NCBI RefSeq assembly: GCF_004339805.1
Contig: NZ_SLUI01000005.1
Coordinates: forward strand, 124,001 to 188,000
DNA from: Anaerospora hongkongensis
Lineage (GTDB): Bacteria; Bacillota; Negativicutes; Sporomusales; DSM-15969
DNA: 64,000 nucleotides
Direction of reading: 5' to 3'
Positions 8,342 to 16,520 of the stretch are shown here, piece by piece. Below the pieces are notes generated by a model that made no database searches, had not been told where the DNA came from, and saw only the letters and a program-made list of their open reading frames with translations. Made by a program: the position numbers and the translations under genes. Numbering within the stretch: position 1 is the stretch's first letter; each line of letters starts with the position of its first letter.

Positions 8342-9562
8342 TCACAATTCCAGCAATTTAGCATAATGCAAAGAATTTTCCGGTACAATAGGCCGCTGTC
8401 TGGCAAGAACCCATGCCAGTACTCCTGCCTCCCGGATATCACCCAGGAGCAGAAAGCCTTGCAGCCGGTTATTGGTAAGCACGAGTTTCCTATAGGTATT
8501 GCCGTTCTGCCAGGACAAGATCTCCTCCCCGTCACGAGCAGGGATCGTACCGGCAGACACCAGTGGTATTCCGGCGATTTCGACACTGTTTTGCGTAAGA
8601 TAACCGGGGTACTGCGCCTGTACGCCCGCCATATTCCTGGCGGCGATAATTCCCTGTTCTACCGCTGCCGGCCAGCCAGCCGACATCGTCTGCTGCCCAA
8701 ATACATCGAGCACTTCCGCGGCATCACCTGCGGCATAGATATCCGCCTCTGACGTCTGCAGAAATTGATCTGTAACAATGCCTGCGCCCAGCGCCAAACC
8801 GGCGGTCCGTGCAAGCTCCGTGTCAGGCCTGACCCCAATAGCGCAAATAACCATATCACAGACTATCAGCTGCGTACCAGCATGAACGCCCGTCACTCGA
8901 CCGCCACTTGTTTCCACTGTCTCCATGCGTGTATTCGTAAGCAGTTCAACGCCTCCCGCTCTGATGGCAGTCGCCAGAATTTCTGCTCCTGCTTCATCCA
9001 GCTGCTGCGGCAGCACCCGGTCCATTTGTTCAAGGATGGTCACGCGCAAACCGCGCTGGTGAAGAGCCAGTGCAGTTTTTATCCCGATCAACCCTGCCCC
9101 GATTACCACCGCTGCTTTGGCCCCGGCAGCCGCCAGCAAAATGGCTTTTGCCTGCTCCATTGTCCACAATGAGAATACGCCCGCAGCTTCCATCCCCGGC
9201 AATTGCGGCAGCACTGGCCGGGCACCGGTGGCCAATAACAGCTTGTCATAATACAACCGTCGGCCTGCCGTCAATTCGACGCTATGATCGTCCGGGCTGA
9301 TCCGGATGACCTGCTCGCCAGCCAGGCAATGAATTCCTTTGTCCCGAAACTGTGCCGGTGTTTGAAGCAGTGCGTCCTGAGCTTCCCGTTTGCCGCTGAT
9401 CAGATCAGGAAGGTCAATCCGGCTGTAAAAGCCTTCTTGCTCATTGCTGACAATGGTAACTGCCGCCTCATTTTCCAATCGTTTTAATTCATTTGCCGCA
9501 GCTGCGCCAGCGGCGCCCTGGCCGATGATGACATACACAGGCCTTGCCTTTCCTGTCTTCAT
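8342..9562 (-). CDS. FAD-dependent NAD(P)H oxidoreductase (FNOR type)
   Basis: 406 residues, Pyr_redox_2 fold. The N-terminal FAD site is VYVIIGQGAAGAAAANEL, the NAD(P)-binding site is AAVVIGAGLIGIKTALAL, and the second FAD contact is ADIYAAGDAAEV. The C-terminal 80 residues resemble NADH:rubredoxin/ferredoxin oxidoreductases. Its ATG overlaps the CODH-like gene's stop by four bases, implying translational coupling. CooS-CooF-FNOR gene sets are known from anaerobes, where the flavoprotein is thought to pass CO-derived electrons to NAD(P)+; the same route is the simplest reading here. No transmembrane helix. Confidence 0.9.
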   Translation of the reverse strand: MKTGKARPVYVIIGQGAAGAAAANELKRLENEAAVTIVSNEQEGFYSRIDLPDLISGKREAQDALLQTPAQFRDKGIHCLAGEQVIRISPDDHSVELTAGRRLYYDKLLLATGARPVLPQLPGMEAAGVFSLWTMEQAKAILLAAAGAKAAVVIGAGLIGIKTALALHQRGLRVTILEQMDRVLPQQLDEAGAEILATAIRAGGVELLTNTRMETVETSGGRVTGVHAGTQLIVCDMVICAIGVRPDTELARTAGLALGAGIVTDQFLQTSEADIYAAGDAAEVLDVFGQQTMSAGWPAAVEQGIIAARNMAGVQAQYPGYLTQNSVEIAGIPLVSAGTIPARDGEEILSWQNGNTYRKLVLTNNRLQGFLLLGDIREAGVLAWVLARQRPIVPENSLHYAKLLEL

Positions 9563-10971
9563 TTGCCCGCGCCTTTGCGTAAAGTTTGCAAAAGCTCTGC
9601 GGCCTCCGGCAGCGGCAGCAGCTCCGCTTTTTCATAAACTTCATCGGGGACGGCCTCAAACCCCAGCCAGGAAGGGATTCCGGCCGCAGCAAAGCCAAGC
9701 GCTGTGGCCAGTACTTTATTATGATTAATTTCAGGGAAGAGAGCCTTTACCGGAACATTATTTTGCTGCAGATAGGCAGCAATCCGGAGAAACTCGCCTG
9801 CATCATGGCAGGAACCAATATGAAGTACCGGCGGCACCTCGTTTTTTCCATCAGCCTGGCACAGGCCTGCTTTGGCTAGAGCCGTTCCGGCGCAGCCGCC
9901 TGTTATCACCAGGTACCCTGCCTCAACGAGTGCCGCAGCAAGTTGGACAGGCTGGGCATCCTGCGTATTAGCCACGCTCCCGCAGCCTCCCAAATACACG
10001 ACACCCTGCAGGCTGCCCTGTCTAAACTGTTCCGTCACGCGCTGAAACAGCTCAGCACTGTTATCGATCGTAAAGCCGATATAGGCTTCATTGCTGACCG
10101 CGGGAACAGCAGCCGCTATGCTGCTTCTGTTTTTATAGGCCTGCCAGGCCGATTGAATAACAGCAGCATAATCGACTGTTTTGGCTGCCGCTTTCACCAC
10201 CGGTATTTTCCGGCTGGCAGCCAGTTTGACCAGCGACGGCAAGACACACTGGCCACCAATAACGATTAGGTCGACCAGGCCGGTTAGCAGGGGCACTTCC
10301 TGTGAATCATAGTTCGTCAAAAGCGGCAAAGGCAAATTACCATTGAGTTCATTCCCACATAGGCTGCTAAACTGAACCGGAATAGCCGCGTCCCGTGCGG
10401 CAGCCTGAACTCCTAAGACATACTGCCAGTCCACATGCCCATGAAACACAATGTTGACAGCGTCAGCGCGCAGCACCCCCAAATTGATACCTACAGCAGC
10501 AGGCACTCCACTACCGGCAGCCTGCCGGCTTTGGCTAATCTGCTCCAACACGGTATTCGTACAGCGCCCAATCGTCGCCAGCCGTTCTGTGGTATCTGCA
10601 AATGCCAGCATTTCATCGTCAGACACTGCCAATTGGCTGACTGCTTCATCATAAAAACTGCATCCCGGTTCATACTGTGCCGCCAGCTTAGTCAAGGCCA
10701 GTGCTCCGTCGCTTGCTTTACGCAAAAAACTCCTTGCTGCCAGTTCCTGTTTATCCCGGCCACAGATAGTTTGCTGTTGTTCTGCCGAAAAAGGGTTTGT
10801 CCGGCAAGGCCCTTCCTGACAGTCTGTACAGCAGATCGCCAGCCGGCCAAAGCCGCATTGCGGCTGCATTGCCTCTGCCCGGTCCCAAATCAGCGGTGTC
10901 CGGCTGCGGTACGCCGCTGCCAGTACCTGATTGACTGCTGAGTCCTGGGATTTTTTATATACATTTTTCAT
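9559..10971 (-). CDS. Short Ni-dependent CO dehydrogenase-like protein (mini-CooS type)
   Basis: 470 residues, against about 630-640 for standard anaerobic CODH (CooS). The start of the protein aligns well with CooS: CGFGRLAICCTDCQEGPCR and a following Cys give C39 and C47 (D-cluster pattern) and C48, C51, C56, C70 (B-cluster pattern). The active-site C-cluster ligands all have counterparts: HGH at 177-179, C205 (SSLCGNE), C242 (GGQC), C330 (LGGCGS), C360 (TGGCAG) and C388 (HIGSC); a Lys in NHNK (419) sits where the catalytic Lys is expected. The segment after the B-cluster is strongly shortened and the usual AGAAxHSxH helix is absent. It overlaps both neighbours by four bases (ferredoxin, FNOR). 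Whether it oxidises CO, or uses another substrate, is open; short CODH relatives have been described under the name mini-CooS, as I recall. Confidence 0.88.
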   Translation of the reverse strand: MKNVYKKSQDSAVNQVLAAAYRSRTPLIWDRAEAMQPQCGFGRLAICCTDCQEGPCRTNPFSAEQQQTICGRDKQELAARSFLRKASDGALALTKLAAQYEPGCSFYDEAVSQLAVSDDEMLAFADTTERLATIGRCTNTVLEQISQSRQAAGSGVPAAVGINLGVLRADAVNIVFHGHVDWQYVLGVQAAARDAAIPVQFSSLCGNELNGNLPLPLLTNYDSQEVPLLTGLVDLIVIGGQCVLPSLVKLAASRKIPVVKAAAKTVDYAAVIQSAWQAYKNRSSIAAAVPAVSNEAYIGFTIDNSAELFQRVTEQFRQGSLQGVVYLGGCGSVANTQDAQPVQLAAALVEAGYLVITGGCAGTALAKAGLCQADGKNEVPPVLHIGSCHDAGEFLRIAAYLQQNNVPVKALFPEINHNKVLATALGFAAAGIPSWLGFEAVPDEVYEKAELLPLPEAAELLQTLRKGAGK

Positions 10972-11519
10972 CGTTTGTCATCCTCTCCCGCTAACGCAAG
11001 GCCGATTTTATTCTGCGTTGTATTTTCCAGCGCAAATAACGCGATATTGCCCCGTTTTCTCAGCAGTACTTTCTGAAATTCAACCGTGTCACCCTGGCTG
11101 AGCGCCCCCGTAGGACAGGCATTAACACAGGCGGGCTCTTCCATGTGAATACAGGCATCGCATTTTACCGCGACCTTATAGGCGCCGTTTGGCGTAATTA
11201 CGCCAAACGGGCAGGCCATGACACACATCCAGCACCCCCGGCATTTTTCCTGCTCCACGAATACCGCCTCTGTTGCCTCATCCCGGCGCATAGCACCGGA
11301 AGGACAGGCCCTGAGACAGGCAGCATCCTGGCAATGGCGGCACTGTAGGGGAAAGCTCCGGCCTGTATCGCCGAAAACCCCCACCCGGGCAATTGGCAGC
11401 GGTGCTTCCTGCACAGCACCAAGCAGCGTTTTACTGACTGAATCACGTTCGATTGCACACTGCAATTCACAGGATTTACAGCCCAAGCACTTTTCCCGGT
11501 CAACCCAAATTCGTTTCAT
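10968..11519 (-). CDS. CooF/HycB-like four-cluster ferredoxin
   Basis: 183 residues with sixteen cysteines in four 4Fe-4S motifs: CLGCKSCELQC, CRHCQDAACLRAC, CRGCWMCVMAC and CDACIHMEEPACVNAC. This is the CooF/HydN/DmsB-type electron-transfer subunit. There is no twin-arginine or other signal, so it acts in the cytoplasm. Its stop overlaps the start of the CODH-like gene (ATGA). In characterised systems CooF carries electrons from CooS to a hydrogenase or flavoprotein; here the flavoprotein two genes downstream is the likely acceptor. It starts 83 bases after the NlpA lipoprotein gene. Confidence 0.9.
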   Translation of the reverse strand: MKRIWVDREKCLGCKSCELQCAIERDSVSKTLLGAVQEAPLPIARVGVFGDTGRSFPLQCRHCQDAACLRACPSGAMRRDEATEAVFVEQEKCRGCWMCVMACPFGVITPNGAYKVAVKCDACIHMEEPACVNACPTGALSQGDTVEFQKVLLRKRGNIALFALENTTQNKIGLALAGEDDKR

Positions 11520-11602
11520 ACTCTGCTCCTCTCAATCGCGCTGATATTCTTACCAGCTCCAGCGCTCAACCAAGGCTCTTTTTTATTTATATTGCCGGTA
11601 AC

Positions 11603-12409
11603 TTACCAAGCTGGCAAAATCGAACCATTAAAATGATCGGACAAATATTTTTTGATGTCTTCAGAATGATACGCTTTTATCAATCTTTGGAAGACAGGCT
11701 TGTCTTTATCTTTTTCCCGTACGACCAGAACATTAGCATAAGGGGAACTTGCGTTTTCCAGCGCCAGGCCGTCACGGGATGGCACCAGCCCGGCCTTAAT
11801 CGCATAACTGGTGTTGATTGCAGCGATATCCATGTCCGCAATCGCCCGCGGGATAAGCGCTGCTTCCAGTTCTTTAATTTTTAGTTTTTTAGGATTTTCC
11901 ACAATATCCAATACGGTCGCGTCTGCACCTGCTCCTGGTTTCAACTTAATTAAGCCGGCCTGATGTAAGAGCAGCAGCGCCCTCCCGGCATTGGATGGGT
12001 CGTTGGGTATAGCCACAGAGGCCCCCTCTGCGAGATCCTCCAGCTTTTTCACCTTGTCAGAGTAAATGCCCATTGGTAATATAACAGTTTTCGCAATGGA
12101 TACGAGCTTATAGCCCCGGTCTTTTACATGATTATCCAGGAAGGGCTGATGTTGAAAGGCGTTAGCATCAATTTCCCCCTGATCGAGAGCGGCATTAGGC
12201 TGTACGTAGTCATTGAATTCCACAATTTCGATTTTTAGTCCGTCACGTTCCGCCACTTTTTTAACTTGATCCAGAATTTCGGCATGCGGACCGGAAGTAA
12301 CTCCAACTTTAAGGACTTTTTCCTCTTGTTTCGGACTGCCGCCGGAGCCACAGCCAGAGGCGACCACTACAGCAATAATGACTAGTAATAAGGCAAATAA
12401 CTTTTTCAA
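11603..12409 (-). CDS. NlpA/MetQ-family substrate-binding lipoprotein
   Basis: 268 residues from a TTG start (GGGGGAGCGG upstream). Signal peptide with lipobox VVASGC marks a lipoprotein. The mature part (KVLKVGVTSGPHAEILDQV, DANAFQHQPFLDNH, AIPNDPSNAGRALLLL) is typical of MetQ, which binds methionine for the MetNI importer. No permease or ATPase is next to it; the nearest MetNI set is at 16.5-18.2 kb with its own MetQ. It may share that MetNI or bind a different ligand. It lies upstream of the CODH-like operon in the same direction with no clear terminator between, so cotranscription is possible. Confidence 0.87.
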   Translation of the reverse strand: MKKLFALLLVIIAVVVASGCGSGGSPKQEEKVLKVGVTSGPHAEILDQVKKVAERDGLKIEIVEFNDYVQPNAALDQGEIDANAFQHQPFLDNHVKDRGYKLVSIAKTVILPMGIYSDKVKKLEDLAEGASVAIPNDPSNAGRALLLLHQAGLIKLKPGAGADATVLDIVENPKKLKIKELEAALIPRAIADMDIAAINTSYAIKAGLVPSRDGLALENASSPYANVLVVREKDKDKPVFQRLIKAYHSEDIKKYLSDHFNGSILPAW

Positions 12410-12437
12410 TGAAATCCGCTCCCCCGTTTAATAATAG

Positions 12438-12492
12438 TTGGAAAACCAGAGGTGAACAGCACGAATAGAGCTGTTCACCTCTGGTTTTCCAG
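12438..12492 (-). promoter_or_regulatory. Long perfect hairpin in the nlpA leader
   Basis: Arms 12440-12460 and 12470-12490 pair perfectly over 21 bp, with further pairing outside, around a 9-nt loop. It lies between the promoter and the lipoprotein start, so it would form in the 5' untranslated leader. No T-box, SAM-box or other known aptamer was recognised next to it. Attenuator, stability element or protein-binding site are all possible. Confidence 0.65.
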
Positions 12493-12509
12493 TCAGTTAA
12501 CTAGTTTAC

Positions 12510-12538
12510 ATTTTATAAGCTGCACCCTTGTTTGTCAA
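12510..12538 (-). promoter_or_regulatory. Consensus sigma-A promoter for the nlpA/CODH-like operon
   Basis: Read on the minus strand: TTGACA (12538-12533), 17-bp spacer, TAAAAT (12515-12510). This predicts a start near 12503, about 95 bases upstream of the TTG start and just before the hairpin. Confidence 0.7.
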
Positions 12539-12749
12539 TTACTTATCACTGGTACATTTGTCCTTTTGAAATAACCAATAAAGAGGTTTTTGCTTTTCCT
12601 CTGCTAACGGTAAGGCTCGCCTTGTACTTAGTTATGCCGGTATTTCATCGTCCTCATTTTTGACTTGTAAAATTGACATTTTAAAAAACTAAGGGCACAA
12701 TAAATCTTATTATCAAAAGTATATACTTTCATAGCAAAAGGAGATCACA

Positions 12750-13310
12750 ATGAATATTCAAGAATGTATCAAGAGCAGAAGAAGTGTCCGTAATTATGAC
12801 GAAAGAGTCATCCCCGAAAGTACATTAACTGAGCTTATTACGCTGGGTACAAAAGCTCCCAATGGCTCGGCTAAGGAACCCTGGGGTTTCGTAATGATTC
12901 AGGATAAAGCCGAAATTGACAGCTGGTCGGAAAAGATTAAGACCTATCTGCTTGAAAACTTTCATCAGTATCCATACTTGCATCAATATGAAGGCTGGCT
13001 GAAAAACCCAAAATTCAGTGTGTTCAATCATGCCAGTACGGTACTAATTATTTATGGAAATACCGATTCTCATTGGTATCGTTATGACTGCTCGCTTGCG
13101 GCAGGAAACATCATGTTAGCGGCCCATGAAATGGGGATCGGCACTTGTTGGATCGGCTTTGCAGAATATATGTTAAATACCAAAGAGTTCAAAGAGCAAT
13201 ACGGCGTACCGCTCCACTATGAACTTGTATGCCCGATGTCCATGGGATATCCTAAAACAAAGCTAGCGTCCTCCAAGCGAAAAACGCCGCTTATTTTTAC
13301 CAAAGTCTAA
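12750..13310 (+). CDS. Nitroreductase-family FMN oxidoreductase
   Basis: 186 residues. The N-terminal CIKSRRSVRNYDERVIPEST is the classical FMN-binding entry motif of the nitroreductase family (SRRSxRxF), followed by APNGSAKEPWGFVMI and the helix-rich AAHEMGIGTCWIGF region. Such enzymes reduce nitro compounds, quinones or flavins with NAD(P)H; no substrate can be assigned. AAAGGAG precedes the ATG. Single gene diverging from the lipoprotein operon and ending at a shared terminator hairpin. A second family member fused to ferredoxin is at 46.8 kb. Confidence 0.88.
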   Translation: MNIQECIKSRRSVRNYDERVIPESTLTELITLGTKAPNGSAKEPWGFVMIQDKAEIDSWSEKIKTYLLENFHQYPYLHQYEGWLKNPKFSVFNHASTVLIIYGNTDSHWYRYDCSLAAGNIMLAAHEMGIGTCWIGFAEYMLNTKEFKEQYGVPLHYELVCPMSMGYPKTKLASSKRKTPLIFTKV

Positions 13311-13331
13311 TTACAGCTCGCTTAACAAAAA

Positions 13332-13368
13332 AACGGCAAGGTTTCAGTAATTCTGAAGCCTTGCCGTT
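13332..13368. terminator. Hairpin terminator, copy 2 of the repeat family
   Basis: Arms 13332-13347 and 13353-13368 (16 bp, one G-T pair), loop TAATT, between convergent genes. The right arm CTGAAGCCTTGCCGTT is identical to the other copies. The minus-strand GGDEF gene ends at its edge. Confidence 0.8.
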
Positions 13369-14539
13369 ACTCTTCACCATCCACAGCAAATTGTACAATC
13401 TGATCGCGGCCATTTCGTTTTGCAGTCAATAGGGCTTGGTCAGCCTGCACAATTAAGGTATCCATATCTGCCAGGTACGCCGGAATCACCGTGGCTGTCC
13501 CAATACTTACCGTATACCCAGGTATAGTCGTATCTGTATCCAGGCTCGCCTGAATCACAGCTTTAATCTTGCCCCCCATGGCAAGTGCAGCTTCAGCCGT
13601 AGTATTCGGCGCAAAAATGATAAACTCTTCCCCGCCATATCTGCCGAATAAATCTTCATTGCGGATAATGGACTGGACCTTCTGACTAAAATGAATCAGC
13701 ACCCGGTCACCAGCATCATGCCCATAGGTGTCATTGATCACCTTAAAAAAATCAAAGTCAATCATAAAGACCGTCGTTGGCTTCTTCTGGCGGATCATCA
13801 GGGAAAGCAGCTTTTCCGACAACTGGATAAATTGCATGCGGTTGTAAATACCCGTCAGGTAATCACGGGTAGCTGCCTTTTTTAGTTTTATATCAGTTAC
13901 TTCACGGCTGATCAGCAAATAGGCCATTGTACTGATCAACGTGTGCATATAGATGCTGATGAACGAGATCATTTGCAGGGACGAAGCAGCAAACAACGGA
14001 TAATCCGCCCCCCGCGGCAAGGCATCCAAGGCCCGGACGATCTGACTAACAGCTAACACCACAAAAAAGACCGCCAGTGTTTTCCGCAGGCTGGTGGTCT
14101 GCTTACACAAACATAATCCCGCTGCCGCCGCCAGTGAATACCCTGCTAAAATCATAGCACTGACAAAAACCCGGGTGCCGGTATTGGCACCAGCTAAGTA
14201 AAGCAGGATAAACCCGGCCGTGATCGCGGCCGCTATTTGAAACCAGCGTTTGGTCATGCCTGCAAGCGGCATTTTATCTACATAAACGATACAAAAGACT
14301 TCCACCGCGCCACCTAAGTAAACAAAACTATTCCCGAGAATAATAGACAGATCAACCGGTATCAACCCCCGGAATAAGCCCAGCGCAGCGCCTATGGTTT
14401 GCAGCAGCTTGCCATATATAAAAAACCGCATTAAGCCTTCAAAACCGGTAGTCCTGGCAAAGATAGCCAGCATCAGCAGCATGATAAGATTGCCTAAAAG
14501 CGTAAGAAAATAAATCGTATAGGTATCAAGAAAGGTCAA
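13367..14539 (-). CDS. Membrane diguanylate cyclase (GGDEF)
   Basis: 390 residues from a TTG start preceded by AAGGTGG. The first 200 residues form about seven hydrophobic helices (FLTLLGNLIMLLMLAIFA, and further segments), without a recognised sensor motif. The C-terminal GGDEF domain has RDYLTGIYNRMQF and the active motif RYGGEEFIIF. The inhibitory I-site RNED lies five residues before GGEEF, so feedback inhibition by cyclic di-GMP is expected, unlike the TPR-GGDEF protein at 1-3 kb. It acts at the cytoplasmic membrane. Monocistronic. Confidence 0.88.
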   Translation of the reverse strand: MTFLDTYTIYFLTLLGNLIMLLMLAIFARTTGFEGLMRFFIYGKLLQTIGAALGLFRGLIPVDLSIILGNSFVYLGGAVEVFCIVYVDKMPLAGMTKRWFQIAAAITAGFILLYLAGANTGTRVFVSAMILAGYSLAAAAGLCLCKQTTSLRKTLAVFFVVLAVSQIVRALDALPRGADYPLFAASSLQMISFISIYMHTLISTMAYLLISREVTDIKLKKAATRDYLTGIYNRMQFIQLSEKLLSLMIRQKKPTTVFMIDFDFFKVINDTYGHDAGDRVLIHFSQKVQSIIRNEDLFGRYGGEEFIIFAPNTTAEAALAMGGKIKAVIQASLDTDTTIPGYTVSIGTATVIPAYLADMDTLIVQADQALLTAKRNGRDQIVQFAVDGEE

Positions 14540-14861
14540 CCAGGATCACCACCTTCTCTTCGCCTGCTCGCTTGTGAGATGTGCTTTGCATTACTGTGAT
14601 GCCATAAAAAGTACCCTTCAGTTTGTCTAAATAAGTCGGCTAATAGCGAAATTAGCAATCGCCTCACTATTCATTATATAGATATATAAACAGAATTGCA
14701 TTCCTTTTATTCAAATAAGCAAAAAACTGGTAAAAAACAAAGGCTTCCGTGATTGATTGATCATCACTGAAGCCTTAACTATTCATAGAGTGTGTCTGTG
14801 AGAAACATTTCATACATAAGCAAGTTGTGCCTGTCATAGTCAAACCAACCTGCCGATTTGC
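14540..14861. other. Intergenic region with the metNIQ operon terminator
   Basis: No gene seen. A hairpin with arms 14740-14753 and 14763-14776 (one mismatch) follows the DUF169 gene on the minus strand and likely ends the metNIQ-DUF169 transcript. Its AAGGCTTC/GAAGCCTT arms recall the repeat family but lack the ACGGC end. The rest is AT-rich upstream sequence of the GGDEF gene. Confidence 0.55.
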
Positions 14862-15680
14862 TTATTTTTTGCGGCGGGCCAGCTGCTCCGGCGTGCCATA
14901 GGCACCGGTGTAATAATTATGGCTGAAGACGATTTCCAGGTCCTTTCTCCGGCCTGCTTCGGCTAAGCGCCGGGCAATCCGTTGTTTATCCTCGTTAGCT
15001 TCCATCGGATTAACCGTCTTCTGCAAGCCGCTGATCACCTGTCTAAGTTGATGGTAGGGAATACCGACCCCTAATTCATCCTTGGCCCACTGGGCAACAC
15101 AACGGGTTCCCGAACAAAGCATCGAGATATTGGGCCTGTTTTTCTCAAAGGGATAGGATGTGCATTCCTGGCAGATGGCACACATCCCAGCCATTTTAAT
15201 GTCTTTGAGCTGGCCATTGTGGTAGGCATAGCCTTGGGTGAGGCGCATCGCATTATGCGGTGTGGTCACAAGCACAACAACATCCGGCTTATTCGTCTCA
15301 TCATACGCTTCGAGCGGCATGATTTCCACCCCATAACACCGATGAGCACAATACACCATGTCTTTGGCCACCGAACGGCTAACCGCCAGGTTTTCGTAAA
15401 CACCCAGCTTGGCGTGCCTGCTGCCGGAAAGCGCCTCTTCGCCAACCTCCGCCATCCCCAGCGCCCTGGACGCCGCAAAACAGGCTCCGTGCGCTGCATC
15501 CATTTTACAGGAACGGCCTGCACCGGCCCATTTCACCGCCGTACAGTACGGCATGCCGCCTGTAAGCTCAGGCGCCCTACTTGCCGCGTAATCAGCCTCG
15601 GTCAGCAAAAACCGGATACCTGCCGGTTTTCGCCTGAGATCCAATAAAATATCCAGCCACTCGGCCTCCTGCTTAGGCAT
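14862..15680 (-). CDS. DUF169-family Cys-rich protein
   Basis: 272 residues. The pattern KPAGIRFLL, MPYCTAVKWA, CAICQECTSYPFE and ISMLCSGTRCVAQW is typical of DUF169, a family of unknown function with conserved cysteines common in anaerobes. There is no signal peptide. Start 15680 is preferred over an in-frame GTG at 15689 because AGGTGA lies five bases upstream of the former. It follows the metQ gene by about 20 bases and therefore belongs to the metNIQ operon. The cysteines suggest a metal or Fe-S site; a link to methionine or corrinoid metabolism is only suggested by context. Confidence 0.82.
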   Translation of the reverse strand: MPKQEAEWLDILLDLRRKPAGIRFLLTEADYAASRAPELTGGMPYCTAVKWAGAGRSCKMDAAHGACFAASRALGMAEVGEEALSGSRHAKLGVYENLAVSRSVAKDMVYCAHRCYGVEIMPLEAYDETNKPDVVVLVTTPHNAMRLTQGYAYHNGQLKDIKMAGMCAICQECTSYPFEKNRPNISMLCSGTRCVAQWAKDELGVGIPYHQLRQVISGLQKTVNPMEANEDKQRIARRLAEAGRRKDLEIVFSHNYYTGAYGTPEQLARRKK

Positions 15681-15701
15681 TACTATCACCTGCCATTTCT
15701 A

Positions 15702-16520
15702 TTACTGCTTGAAATATTCGTACAAACCGCCGTAATGCTCTTGCGCAAATTTCCGGACTTTCTCATCCCGGAAGGCACTGACCAGATCAGCCACCCATTT
15801 AGCGTCGGCATTACCGGCTTTAACTACCACGCCTTGCGGATAGTTTTCCGGATGCTGATCCCGGACCAGGTATCCTTTGAAATCCTTATTGGCATTTTTC
15901 ATATGGCTAAAGAAGGAAATAGAAGCATCGACATCCGGCAGGGCGCGGACAGTCTGAGTTTGGTCCATATCCTTAAACTTGAAATTGTGCGGATTTTGGG
16001 CGATGTCCAGCACCGAAGCCTTACCAGTATTGTCTTTTAAGGTAATGAGACCGGCATCACTAAGAATGCGCAGCGCCCGGTCCATGTTCATGGCATCATT
16101 CATCAGCGCAATTGTTGCACCATTGGGCAGCTCGCTCACACTCTTATATTTTTCCGAATACAATCCCATGCCCACGGCATAGAGATACGGCTTCACCATA
16201 ACCAGGTCGCCTTTGTTGGCTTCATTGAAGCTTTCCATGAACGGCTTGTGAACAACCATAACGGCATCTACACTGCCGTCATTGGCGGCAACCAGCGTAT
16301 TTTTATTATTGTCAAACGTCTTATAGGTAACCTTGTAGCCTTTTTCGGCCATAACGGGAACAACAGCGGCAACCAAATCCTGCGTTGTCTCGGCACAGGC
16401 GATGGTAATCTCCTTCTTGTCCGCGTTTTGGGGAGCTGCGGCTTTATTGCCGCCGCAGCCTGCCGCCGCTAAGACAGCCATGCTTACCAATACTGCCAAT
16501 CCAAGCTTCTTGTAGTTCAT
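15702..16520 (-). CDS. metQ: MetQ-type methionine-binding lipoprotein
   Basis: 272 residues. Signal peptide with lipobox AVLAAAGC, then an NlpA-type binding domain (KEITIACAETTQDLVAAVVP, FMESFNEANKGDLVMVKP). The start overlaps the metI stop by four bases. It should be anchored outside the inner membrane and deliver ligand to MetNI. It diverges clearly from the other NlpA protein of the window (12.4 kb): the usual HxxFL-like segment is replaced by VVHKPFMESF, so its ligand may not be plain methionine. Confidence 0.85.
   Translation of the reverse strand: MNYKKLGLAVLVSMAVLAAAGCGGNKAAAPQNADKKEITIACAETTQDLVAAVVPVMAEKGYKVTYKTFDNNKNTLVAANDGSVDAVMVVHKPFMESFNEANKGDLVMVKPYLYAVGMGLYSEKYKSVSELPNGATIALMNDAMNMDRALRILSDAGLITLKDNTGKASVLDIAQNPHNFKFKDMDQTQTVRALPDVDASISFFSHMKNANKDFKGYLVRDQHPENYPQGVVVKAGNADAKWVADLVSAFRDEKVRKFAQEHYGGLYEYFKQ

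Noticed and set aside
8329-8586. Longer N-terminus of the two-cluster ferredoxin protein
   Set aside because: The frame is open to 8586, but it overlaps the oxidoreductase gene heavily and the ribosome site AGGAGGG fixes the start at 8328.
12410-12749. T-box or S-box before the NlpA lipoprotein
   Set aside because: The hairpin is present but no T-box AGGGTGG element, specifier loop or SAM aptamer was found.
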